Below are positions 43,709 to 55,200 of a stretch of DNA of 64,000 bases, in pieces (position 1 is the first letter of the stretch; every line of letters begins with the position of its first letter). This DNA comes from Branchiostoma floridae (Eukaryota > Chordata > Leptocardii > Amphioxiformes > Branchiostomatidae), in assembly GCF_000003815.2 (NCBI RefSeq), contig NC_049980.1:33882830-33946829 (forward strand). The letters are read 5' to 3'. The notes under the pieces are model-generated. The model was not told where the DNA came from and ran no database searches. It saw nothing but the letters and a program-made list of their open reading frames with translations. The translations under genes were made by a program, and so were the position numbers.

Positions 43709-46700
43709 ATGTCCTCAGAAGAAGTCCAGTGGCCGACTCTCCAGAGCCCTGAAGAATGGCTTCTGCAACAGCCCACGGAGAAGTGGGCAGAGCAGTTCGG
43801 TCGGGACGGATATTTGGTAGGGACGGATATTTGGTAGGGACGTATATCCTGGGTGTTGAAACCAGATATATAGCGGCTGTTTGGGGGTTTAAGACCTAGA
43901 CTTTCCTTCCGGGATACGCCAGGGTGAAAAGACGTAATTTTCTCAGACCTAAAATGAGAGGACCACCGTTTATATTAGAACAGGGCCGCTAACGTTATAT
44001 CTGTAACGATGGCAAATGGTTCGTTAAAACTAAAAATCCTAGCAATGGCCTTGGTACATTTCGACCTATGTCCCTAGCTACCTCTAATAACATTGGAAAG
44101 AGTACAAAGTCTTGAAAACACGGACCAAAATGAGCCGTACCCTTACTTCTGCTTGGAGATACACTGCCTCAGACTTACGGTTCCGATTGTAATCAATGAG
44201 CGATTCAGAAAACAATGCGTGGACCTAAACCTTACTCGCAATTCGAAGATACAAAAGTCAACAGACCTTGCAACGGACAATGATGGTTCTATCTTGAAAC
44301 GACCCCAAATATTGTATGAAACCATAGTGCTTTGAACATGACCGTGTTTCGAGTTAACGTTACCAACATCGTGTTAACTATACCAAGAAAATGTCTGAAC
44401 ACAGTTTGATAGTTGAAGACCCCAGGAAAAGTGGAGGGGTGGTGCATAACGACAAGAAGAAGAGAGAACTATCAAATTGACAATTCTAAATATATCTACA
44501 CTAAAGAGGTTCCCGACTGAAAATATATTACTTTTCCGTTCCTGCAGGTGGTCCATAATCTGATCGGTATGGAAGAGGTCAAAGTGTACAGAGGTAAGAC
44601 CGTCGTTGGTGAATAGGACGTTTATGACGACATTTAATGGTCCATTCTTTTGTATATCAACGATGTTTCACGCAGCTCTTGACAAAATACGTCTGAGGCT
44701 TGAATGGAAACTGCACCAGTTGACAATCCCTGAAGAAGTGAAGTGACGGCGGTGGTTGTGTTTCAGACGTGTACCGCCGGATGGTGCAGGGAGAAATTGA
44801 CACGAGCATACATCGGCACGATCTGGGGAACCAAGGTAAATCGTCATATGTCATGATAGTAGAACTTTCATGTTTGTTATTAATAATTTTCTTTCTATGT
44901 TACTTGCAATTAGCAAGACTGTGCAATAACCTTAGTAAACAGCGACTAAGGTAGGGTAAGTCTAAGAAGGAAGGCTGGGGAACAGGTGAAAGGGTTTCGT
45001 TGCAGTCATCTCTATTGCCATTTATAAATGAAACAAATACATTGAACTGTACCTGTATCGTATAGTAGGCGTAACAAATGACCAGCTGTAACGTTAACGT
45101 CTGTCTGTGACACAAACCTAGGTTTTGACTAATGCAATGTGCGAACCGTGATACTAAAAGCACATATGTAAATATACTTTTATGTTGACGTGTAAGTCCT
45201 GACTAAAGCCACATCTTACGCGTTTTTCGTTCTATTCTGATACAGACGAGAGGAAACGGCCGAATGTGGAGAATATTTGCCAAATCATGTGGCCGAGTAC
45301 TTACGTACAGAACCTGGACAGGGTAAGTCTGCTAAAGAATCCAACCAAGGAACGTGTTTTCTCTTTAATTATTTCTTATACTTGTATTTTTAATACATGT
45401 ATTCTTAATACATCTTATACATGTATTTCTAATGCATATATGTATAATACACTTTGGCGGCACAGTCAAGTCATCGACTTATTTTCATGGTTTACGCACA
45501 TGACATGCTTCGGACTACTTTTGACAGGGCCCCATTCACGCACGCGCAGAAGCCATCGCACGTCTACTGTTGGGAGAGGACGTCGCGTTTGACTTTGACA
45601 TGCTGATCTACAAGGTACGTCATAGGGGAGGGGGTGATAAAAGTCTTTATATTTGTAATCTCCAAGTAGATCCTACGGTGCCATAAGATAGTATCAAATC
45701 TGGCCAAGGAGCATAGCCGACCAAAGAGAGTCAGACGGGCACCGGAGTAGCAAACACTGCCAGCTTTTGATACTATCTTGCTATGCTACCGTAGGATCTG
45801 CTTGGAGATCATATATTTGTACATAGTTGGAAAGTGTTGAGGAATAAGTTATTCTTACACGTTTATCGTATACATTTTGAAACAAAAGATGAGGAAACAT
45901 TCGCAAATACTTTCACTTCAAGCTTGGCTGAGGAAAGTTGCCAGAAAAGTAGAACGCCTCTCATCTGTAAGATTCTCTTGACGGCAATCGAATCATAAAA
46001 CAAAGGCCCGAGAGAATGGTTGCCTTTTTAAGTGAAACTTCAAAATTTCTACAAAGATTTGACAGAAAGTTATAAGAGTCATTCCTTTAATCAATCTACT
46101 AACTGAGTGCACCGAAGTTTCTCTGCCTTTTTAACGTCGTTTATTTCCCTTCGTATTCTTTTTTACTCCACTGGCGTCGATGTCCTACTGATGTACCACA
46201 CGACCTTCCTGTTTCCAGGCTCCACAGGCGAACTCTGTCTCATTTCCTGTCCAATATCATTCTTCTTTACTCCCTTCATGCCAGTGTTGTACTGTTTCCA
46301 GGCGCCCCAGACGAACACCTGCACCCCCTGGCACCAGGACGAGGCTTACTGGCCCGACATGCCCGACAAACGCGCCCTATCCTGTTGGGTGAGAACAGTA
46401 CATAATTTATGAACGGTAAAGAATAGGGCGGTGACAAAACCTTACACCTCTAGCATATTAGAGCGTTCCTTCTTTAAGAAAACGACGAGGTATGACGTTA
46501 ATCAATTTCTGTTAGTCTCTTTTTTAGGCCCTCTTAAAGTATCATTTTCGTGTATTTGGCGTACTGGTCTGCGTTCCGCCCTTCTCCAGTTTTTACTGTG
46601 TCGTTTTTACTTTTCTGGGAATCCTTCCCCCGCAGGTTGCCCTTGACGACGCGACCGTTGATAACGGGTGCATGTGGTTCGTTCCCGGGTCTCACCTGCA

Positions 46701-47847
46701 GCCGGTCCGGCCGCATCGGGCCGCTAAGGAGGGCGTGCACGTGCTCATGACGGACCACTGCTCAGAGGTAACACGCACATACACATGCACACACGTGCAC
46801 ACACACACACACACACTAAACACACACACACATACACACTCAGACACACACACACACACTTACAAGCACACACACAAACAGACAGAGAGAGAGAGAGAGA
46901 CGACGGGGGAGAGACAGATAGATACACACAACCCATCCTTGCTTTTAAAAAATTCTGTGATCCATAAAAGATGCTGAAACCACAACCTACTTATCTCGGT
47001 GGTATCTGATAGATGTACACACGGCTACCATAGTCAGTACACTCATCTGTGTAGGGAGCGGCACGCCTACATCCTCAACACACACGCACACACACACACA
47101 CACACTAACATAGTCCGTACATACTCTCCAAGCAGAGGTTAGGCTCCGGCTGGACACAGTAAGAAAAAATGACAAAATAGAAAGCCCGATAGAAACGACT
47201 AAAAAAAAACGTTAAAAAACAGCCGGAGCCTAACCTCTGCTTGGAGAGTAGTCCGTACACCCTTCTGTACGTCCAGGATGAGGGGAGCGCCATGCCCATC
47301 CCGGCGGGGTCCTGTACCCTGCACCACGGGCGGACTCTGCACTACACCCGCGGCAACAGCACGGGGCGGGAGCGGCGCGCCTACATCGTCGCCTACAGGC
47401 CTGGCGACATGGTGCGCTGGGAGCGCGAACACGGGTTCGACCACGGCAAGAAGGTGGGTGGTGAGAGATAAATGATGAAGTACTAGTATTCACGGCAAAA
47501 TAGAATAAAGAAAATTATATCTTATTGTAGATCTTAAATGCAATGGACAAAAGAACATAGTCCCATAACTAAAACTGGGACGTGGTGACGGCGAAAATTT
47601 AATAGACAGGGTGATTGACCCGAAGCATGTCACGTGACCTGAATGGAAGTGTGACGCCAGCAAAGGGTCAAAGGTGCGTGACAGTTGGTATCGGCCCCCG
47701 TGTCGGGTTGATCAATGAGCCATTATCTAGCTTATAATGCAAAGGAACTTATCTTAATAAAAACACATTGTGACACTTAACAAAGTTTGAAATCTCTTTC
47801 AGGGAATCAAGAAGGTTCTTAAACTTGACCAGAAAGAGGACAGCTGA
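43709..47847 (+). CDS. Phytanoyl-CoA dioxygenase (PhyH) family Fe(II)/2-oxoglutarate oxygenase
   Basis: Non-haem iron, 2-oxoglutarate-dependent oxygenase fold; the substrate is not predictable. Nine exons: 43709-43816, 44548-44593, 44767-44835, 45246-45322, 45528-45614, 46302-46388, 46636-46767, 47277-47453, 47803-47847, all GT/AG with consistent phase; 275 aa, a usual family length. The Fe-binding HxD is H140-D142 (TPWHQDEAYW). VALDDATVDNGCMWFVPGSH forms the conserved core strand. The distal His is likely H224 and the 2OG-binding Arg R235 (LHYTRGNSTGRERRA, spacing 11 as in PHYH). No signal peptide or PTS1 tripeptide (ends KEDS), so cytosolic location is the default. It differs from the PHYHD1 pattern and resembles bacterial-type PhyH proteins more. 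Foldback elements sit in introns 5 and 7. Confidence 0.92.
43805..43839 (+). repeat. Duplicated splice donor of PhyH-family exon 1
   Basis: The 17 bp stretch GACGGATATTTGGTAGG occurs twice in tandem, giving two identical donors TTG|GTAGGG 17 bp apart (GT at 43817 and about 43834). The first keeps phase and yields GYLVVHNLIG; the second would add 17 nt and shift the frame. Confidence 0.8.
45656..45811. mobile_element. CTCCAAGCAG foldback element with 8-bp target duplication (PhyH intron 5)
   Basis: 156 bp, starts TAATCTCCAAGTAGATCC and ends GGATCTGCTTGGAGATCA, flanked by TATATTTG at 45648-45655 and 45812-45819. Arms match 31302-31449. Confidence 0.88.
46770..46900. repeat. (CA)n/(GA)n microsatellite in PhyH intron 7
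   Basis: A CACACA-rich run followed by GAGAGAGA, starting 3 bp after the donor of exon 46636-46767. A second CA run is at 47083-47104. Confidence 0.95.
47122..47250. mobile_element. CTCCAAGCAG foldback element next to PhyH exon 8
   Basis: 129 bp, TACTCTCCAAGCAGAGG to CCTCTGCTTGGAGAGTA, flanked by 9 bp GTCCGTACA duplications (47113-47121, 47251-47259). The next exon begins at 47277, only 26 bp past the element. Confidence 0.92.
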
Positions 47848-48740
47848 GAGGTGTACTGCTGCGTGACGTCACTCTCCAAGCAGATGTTAGGGAGGCTTTC
47901 CCTTCCTGTGTCAGAGGGTCGGTTCATCACCGAAAAAGAGAGTTGAGAAAATGTAAGGATTTAACCTCGCCAACATTGGCTTGGTGACTTCCCAGGAGCA
48001 ACAGAGGAAAATGAAATGATGTAAGAATCCTAGAATATTGAGAAGTGCCAGGAAGTATTTGCTATTGGAGGATGGTGCACAATATCGGACAACTGAATCT
48101 ACATCCACGTCATGCCAACACAAGAAGGAATTATGAACAAAGAAGGGACTTTTCACCTTTAAGATGTGATGGGAACGATTGTTGCTGTAGTTTTACTTAG
48201 AACGTTCAACCTGAGGTAACATAGGCCAGTAACCCTGTGTTCTTTTTCCATTTAATTTTCATATAACCTCAAGACCATATGATGGTTGATGTAAATCTGA
48301 ATGATTATTCTATCCTTTAATACTGGAAAATTTTACTTAGCAGTCAGATACATTAGAAGGGTAGAGAAAGCTTTATTTTGTTGTGAAAAAATGACCTCCA
48401 TAAAAAGGAATAGAAATAACTTACTCCTGCGATATAAGTTATAATCATGGATGCTGAATTATGAAAACGAAACATTTACTGTTGTTCTAATGGACCAAAA
48501 CAGTGGTGAAAACAACAACAACAAGGATATGTTATTCCAGCCACTATGTATACAATAGATATGCATTAATAAAGACTCACTTTTTAAATATCAAAAACAT
48601 TTGCCTCATTGGCAATTTGTACAGTAGAACTCTTTCACAATCTTTGATACAAATTTACAAAATCATGGATATAAACTTGTTAAATCTTGTAACATACAAG
48701 ACAATGGAAACATAAATTTTGGAATAAAGAAAAGTGATGC
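47848..48740 (+). other. PhyH-family 3' UTR with poly(A) signals
   Basis: AT-rich, non-coding sequence after the stop, with AATAAA hexamers near 48567 and 48722. An isolated foldback half-site CTCTCCAAGCAGATG lies at about 47873. Confidence 0.5.
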
Positions 48741-48914
48741 TTCCAGTTTCTCATTGTAATTTCTGAAAGCTTTTTGTAAGATGGTTTCTGCTGAAGTTAC
48801 TAAGAAGAAATGTAAGAAATACAATATGTAAATCAAACTGGGCAGTGTTTATATGATCTTAGTATGGTCAGAAAAGGGAATGGTCCAAAACAGGATTGGC
48901 CAATGGAATACAAA

Positions 48915-49195
48915 ATACAGTCAAACCTGTACAAGTGACCACCTCTACATAAGGACCACCTGGCCATAGATATACAGTCCAACCTGAACAAGTGATCATC
49001 TTTACACAAGGACTGCCTAGCCATTGATATACATTTTGGACAGTCAAACCTGTACTAGTGACCACCTCTACATGATGGTTGTAGATAAATTTCCCCATTG
49101 AAACAAGCAATAAGAACCCTGTCTATAGTGACCCCCTGTCAAAACAGACCAGATTTTATCTTTTTCCCACGTGGTCTACTTGGACAGGTTTGACA
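48915..49195. repeat. Tandem GTCAAACCTGTACAAGTGACC repeats between convergent genes
   Basis: Four variants of a roughly 60 bp unit (AGTCMAACCTG..AAGTGAYCA..) lie between the 3' ends of the PhyH-family gene and BDP1. The same family appears in inverse orientation at 4660-4740 and 18580-18760. Confidence 0.75.
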
Positions 49196-49236
49196 TTTCT
49201 GCCCAATAAAAATGATCTGGAAACCATCAGCATGTG

Positions 49237-52200
49237 CTAGCTCTCTGCCTCCAACCCTGCCGCAGGCTTCTCCGCCGTACTGTCTGCATCCGGCTGCTCT
49301 TTAGCCATCTCTGTCACGATCTCTGTGATCATCTCCTCCCCGATGACAACCGGTACTTCCTCCTCCTCTTCCTGTTCCTCCCCCCTCCTCCCCTCCATCT
49401 GCATCTGTTCTAGGATGTCCCTCGCTGTCAGATGCTCCCCGGTTACGAAGCTTAGCGACAGGCGCTCTGAACCTCCGCTGGTGTTACCGTCCAGGGAGGT
49501 GTTGTGTGCGGAATTGGAGGACGGAACTACGACAGAGACTGTTTGCTGTCTGCTTGGTGAGGTGTTGTGCGAGACAGAACTGGTCGGCACGACGACTGAA
49601 ACCGTCTGTTGTCCGCTCTGTGAAACAGAACTGGTCGGCACGACGACCGAAACCGTCCGCTCCCCGCCTGAACTTGTGTCCACCACCGGGATGACCAGAT
49701 GGTACTGGGTGGCGCCGGAGTCCGTGGCCGTCCGGTTTCCTTCGTCATCCGTGAAAACCAGTTCTTCGACGTCACCCACCACGACACTGCCGTTCAGTGC
49801 GGTGCCCTGGATGATGGGATGCTGTGTCTCCGACGGCTCGAACCTCACCGGACTCTGAATCATCACTGTCTCCACCATTTCGGGTTCGCTTTCCTGCTCC
49901 CTTCTGGGCGACTGGAGGCCCCTTTCTGCCGTCCTCGGGCCGGTCTCCCCGGGGATGTAGAGCCAACGTTTACGTGGCGAGCTCCCGACGGCCCCCTGGC
50001 CTGGGGAGAATCGGGGAGGGCTGCCGATGGGCGATGCACGGTTCACCACGGTGGGTGGCCGCGGGCGCTTTTTCGTCGGTTCCACGTTGATACTGAAGGT
50101 TTGAACGCGTTTGGGTTGCCGCCCGGCCCGCGTCGGTCCTTTCAGCATCCGGACAATTTTTGTTTCCTCGTCTTCGTTTTCATCATCCGCATCCTCCGTT
50201 TGTTCTCTCCTGGTACCCGCCTCATCATCATCTCTGCTAACATCCGGGCGGGCGGAACTGTAACCAGGGAAACCTGCTGCGTTCTTGGGAGATGCTGTCA
50301 GCGGCGATGGCCTCACAGCCTCGCCATCTCGTTCCCCAAGGGCCTTTCCTGGAGAAAGTAAAGAAAATATTGTAATTTCCTTTAATTTTGTAAGGAGTCA
50401 ATTTTGCTGTGAAAGATTTTCTTTTCACCCTGTTTTAATTTCACAGTTGAAACAATTAAGCAGCAAAGATCATTAATTGATTGATTGATTTAAGGGCTCC
50501 TGGTCATCAGGACAGAATGTTAAATCATGGTCCTGTATTGTTTGTGCTAGACGAAAGGAGCTAGGGGACCTGTAATTTCTGTACATAGCGCCTGTCCTCT
50601 CTGTCACGACATTTGCAAGACTAGATCTTTTGTGTGCTGAAGTGTTTTGAGGTCACTTAAATATTTCATTTACTTAAAACACTTACAATGAGCCTGTAAA
50701 TACTGTACACAGCATCTGCCCATTCTGTCCTCTATGATGGACAAATATTGGCATGTAAAGATATCAAAACAGATTCCATTGAAGCAAGCAGAGTCTGCAA
50801 GCAAAATTTGCCCCTCAAACTGCAGGAAATAGCATTTCAGAGGGTCTAGATTTCAACATTTTCCAGGGAGAAACAAAATCCTGGACCCACCTAGGATTGC
50901 CATGCTTTTGGCGCTCAACAGGATTTCCAAAGTCAAAATCCAAGGGATGGAAAAAAACTTCAGGCTGGCTAGAACACTGCGGCAGACTTACTTTTCCCTC
51001 CAGACTGGCCGTATGTCTCGTCATTTTCCGCCCCCCTCGGTCTCCCCTTCCCCCTCCTGGAGGCCTGGTCCTTCCTCCTCCTCTTCTTCTCATCTTCTGA
51101 GTCGGAGTCTGACTGGTCGAAGATGGACTGGTCAAACTCCTGTCTCAGGGCTGGGGGGAGAGACAGAAAAGTTTTCTTACAACTCTTCATTCAGATTAAT
51201 TTTTAACTGACTTACTTCATGCAGTTTTCAAACAAAAACAGTTTGCAGTGAAAAAAAGGACTTTTGCAGGCGTAACATTTACCTCCTCATGGTCTAGCAC
51301 AATAAACTACTACTCTGTTTATTCTTACTCAAACATATTCATATACATAACAAATGCATTTGCTGACCACCCCCTCCAGCTCTGTCCTGTCCCATGCTAT
51401 ATAATCTAATAGAATGCCACAGGATATGTGTCACACCTCCTGTAACCATGGTGAAAACCTAACCTCCACCAGGCTCCACAGGTCACTGGAAAAATGGTAG
51501 AAATTGGCAAAACTGTACTCCTCAGCCATCTAAATCTGGCGTGTTTTCTGTCTTATTTGGCCAATTTCTATTATTTTTTCACCGACCCATGGAGCCCGGT
51601 AAAGGCTAGAGAAAACCATCTGATCCATGTCATTATTTGTTACAACTTGTCATACAGGCTTACTATCTATCTCATATCTCACTCTTTGTTTACAGAATTG
51701 AAGCGAAAATGAAGTACATCTTTTTTAGTATTACACCCATTTTCTATTATCATTTCACAATTATAACTTACAAAGTGCCCTGTCCACCAGGTTCCTGTTC
51801 TGTTTCTCCTCCTTCTTGAACTTGGCCTTGAGCTGTGCCCGTGTTCTCTTGGGCAGCATGGCCGCCATCAGGGTGAAGTCCGTGCCGACCGTGCTCAGCG
51901 CTTTGTAGAACTTGATCGTTTCTGAGGAGGAAAATCAAAATTTTGTAAATACAATGTTTTTGCTGCATGAAAAGATGTAGAATACTAGAAGTGATACAAA
52001 CATAAAATGATAAAGATTATGATAAAAGGTAGAAGCAAAACTTGAACTAAGACATAAATAATATCTATCAGATGAAAAAATGAAAACAAATGAAAAATAC
52101 ATCACATGATTAATCTCAAACATTAGTTAATTATCATTTACTTGTATTTCTTTACTGTACATTGTTATATATATTGGTTGTGTGAGCTGGGCTCCTTGGG

Positions 52201-55200
52201 AAATCAGTCTGTGCCTGATTTCAGGACCACCCAGTCGTTTCTTATCAAGATGAATAAATAAATAAATAGAAGGAATAATTAAACCTTAATTAATATGTCA
52301 AGAATAATCCATGTTTGAGGGAAGAGGGTCAGCATCAGCGCTGTCTCCAGCTTTAAATTTTTTTCCGTCCAGGTTCGGGAGCCCATGTTGCTAAATCTGT
52401 TATTTCAAGCTTAAGAAGACACATTTTCATTAGTTTTATGTCATGAAGTTCAGATTTTTGGGATGGATGCAGTGAATTCTTTTTCCGTCCCAACAATCAA
52501 ATTTCCGTCTCAGGACAGAACAACGGGTCCTGGAGACAGCCCTGGTCAGCCACTCTTCTTCTTACATCATCAAAAGAAGAAGAAAGTACCTTTCATGTTC
52601 CAGGCCTGCGTCTGCGGCACCTTCTTGCGGAAGCTGGAGTAGGTCGTGTTGGACTCGTCCTCGCGGATGATGTCACTGTCGGAGCCCGCCTTCTTCGCAG
52701 GCGTGGAGACAGTCAGACTGAACGATGGAGTGCAAGGTTACTCCAACATCATCAACACCGTAGAAAAATGCTTTACTCCCAACACTGGGATTAACACTAT
52801 AGGGACTTACCCCTTGTCAAGAGTCAGGAAGTATATTTCCAACTCTTTTAATCAACTTAAAAGCAACTACTAACACAGGGCATGGACCCTCCTCTGTCCC
52901 AAACCCCCCACGAGCGAGGCTGTTTTCTGTATCTAGGTCACCTGTGGGCACTTCTAAATCCTTATCAGTGGCCATCACATCCCAGTAAATTTTCAGACGG
53001 ACTCAGAACTCTGTTGACCTTGTTTGCAGAATGAAGTGTCAAGAACGCACTGCTTTTGCAGGAAGGGGGCCATAAGTATCAGAAAGTTTATGTCACACCC
53101 CGTCTCTGTTGTTTTTAACATCAATTTGGGTAAATTTCACAGTGATTGAGATAGAAATAGGAGCAGGTCCCAAGAAAAGAATAGTTTACAGATACATACA
53201 AACATTGTCAAGCTAGAATCATAATCTACCATGTGAATATGTCTTCTCCCTTTGTGATGTGTGTAATGGTTTATTGAGCAAAAACATATCGCCACATTCG
53301 CAGCCTAACGGCTGAATTGCAGTTGCAATATCACAATAGAATAAACGCATTCGATCAATGTCCAACAAGGCAAAAATGTAAGAACAGTTATGGTTTATAC
53401 ATCTGTAATCAAAGTTTGGCCAGATACATTAGAAAAATGAAAAAAAAAATGTAGTATCTTCAGCAAATGAAGGAAAATAATTACGTCTGTTCATTAAGAA
53501 CGATGGTTCCGTCCTCGGCCACCCTGACCTGGGGCACCAGGAGGCTGTCATCAGCTGGGTCTTCCTCTGCTGGGGGCGGGTCTTGGCTGGAAAAGGTGAT
53601 TATTAATGAAGAAATGTTCAACATTTATTTGCATAACAGACACTTATGTTTTCCCTGAAAGGGGAATACATATTGTTTTTTCTGGCAAGTTCTTTTTATT
53701 TCTTCTTCTGTCAGGAACCAATCAGAGCTTAGAACTGCCATCAACATCAATTTGGGTTAATTATGCGACCAGTAAGGGAGAAATAGTCAAGACATAAGAA
53801 TAGTTTACAATAGTTTATAAATACAAGCAAACAATGTCAAGGTAGAATTATAATATACCAAAAAAATCCAATTTCTCCTCACTTCTTTGTGATGGTGACA
53901 ATGTAACAGATATGTTTTATAATCAGAGCTTAGAACTGGGTTAGCATATTAGCTTTACATTGTATAATTATTTTTGTACCCACACACAATACTATAGGGC
54001 GAGCCTAAGTGGTCCCTTACCTGCCCTCCTCCTCCAGCATCTCTTCCTCCCTCTCCTCCTCCTGGTCCCTCTCACTGGTAACATCAACATCCTGTCTCAC
54101 CTGCTTCTTTTTCTCCTTCAGCTTTTTGGCCTTTTCTTCTGTTGATCTGGAGTAAAAGAAATAAGTTAATATCCCACAGGTTCTTCTTTGAGTCTTCATT
54201 TAAGCTCAAATCAGCCAAGTAGTAGCAGTATCCAGTATTTGATTAAGCTCAAAACAGCCAGCAGGCCACTTTTCATTGAGGTCATGAGGGAGCAGGTAAG
54301 GGTCAGATAAAACATAAAGATACATGATTACATTATAGTGTTATGTAGGTATGTTCGTCTGTATTTATATTGTACACAGTATATGGGTCAGCTGTGACCA
54401 GTGCAAGCTGCCTAGGCTGACTAACTGTAACGAATTGTTTCATTGTTAATAAGTACAAAATTATTACAAATCAAAAAAAATATCTTCATGTCATTGAAAG
54501 AATAACTTACTTCAAAACACGATTTAAAAACTGATGAAAAGACAATCACTTTAGGTTTGAAGAAAGAGCTTTTGAAACTCTGACCTGACTTTTAGATCTA
54601 AAAAATGAAACAGTTTGGAACTGACTTCATCATGTTGAACTTGGGGTTGTAGTAGATGAGGTCAGCCATGGTCATCCTGTTCTTGTCTGGAGGTTTGCTC
54701 TGGTTGTGCCGCTGTCTGCGTTTGGCGGGGCCCTGGGAGGTAATGACAATCACACAGACCACATTACAGCTACTCAAACACTAGGAGAAATATGATATGT
54801 GTCCTTGCACTCACACTCGCTTATCAGTGACTCACTATCAGTCACAAATCAAGTACACATCTCCAATTTTGGGTGCACAAAAGTGCAGACATATTCAGTA
54901 TTTCCAACCGAGTACCTTACTTCTTAGTACATTTGCTAAACTTTCTTCCAACACAAAGTTACACGCGGATCAAATTTTCATCAACCACTGTTGCCGTCTT
55001 CAGGATCAATAGTGATGGTCACTCTTGCAGATATATGACGTCAGCAATCGGTCACTGGTTTTTGATAGTGATTGGTCATCAGTATTGATCCTGAAGAAGA
55101 CGACAGTGGTCATTGAAAATTTGACCCTTGTATATATACCTTTGTGTTTTAAGAAAGTTTAGCATTGTACTATGATTACCACCAACACAGATAAGCTTCC

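Noticed and set aside
49325-50361. Long plus-strand open frames opposite the BDP1 last exon
   Set aside because: Mirror frames of GC-rich coding sequence; the minus strand has BDP1 phase-compatible splicing.
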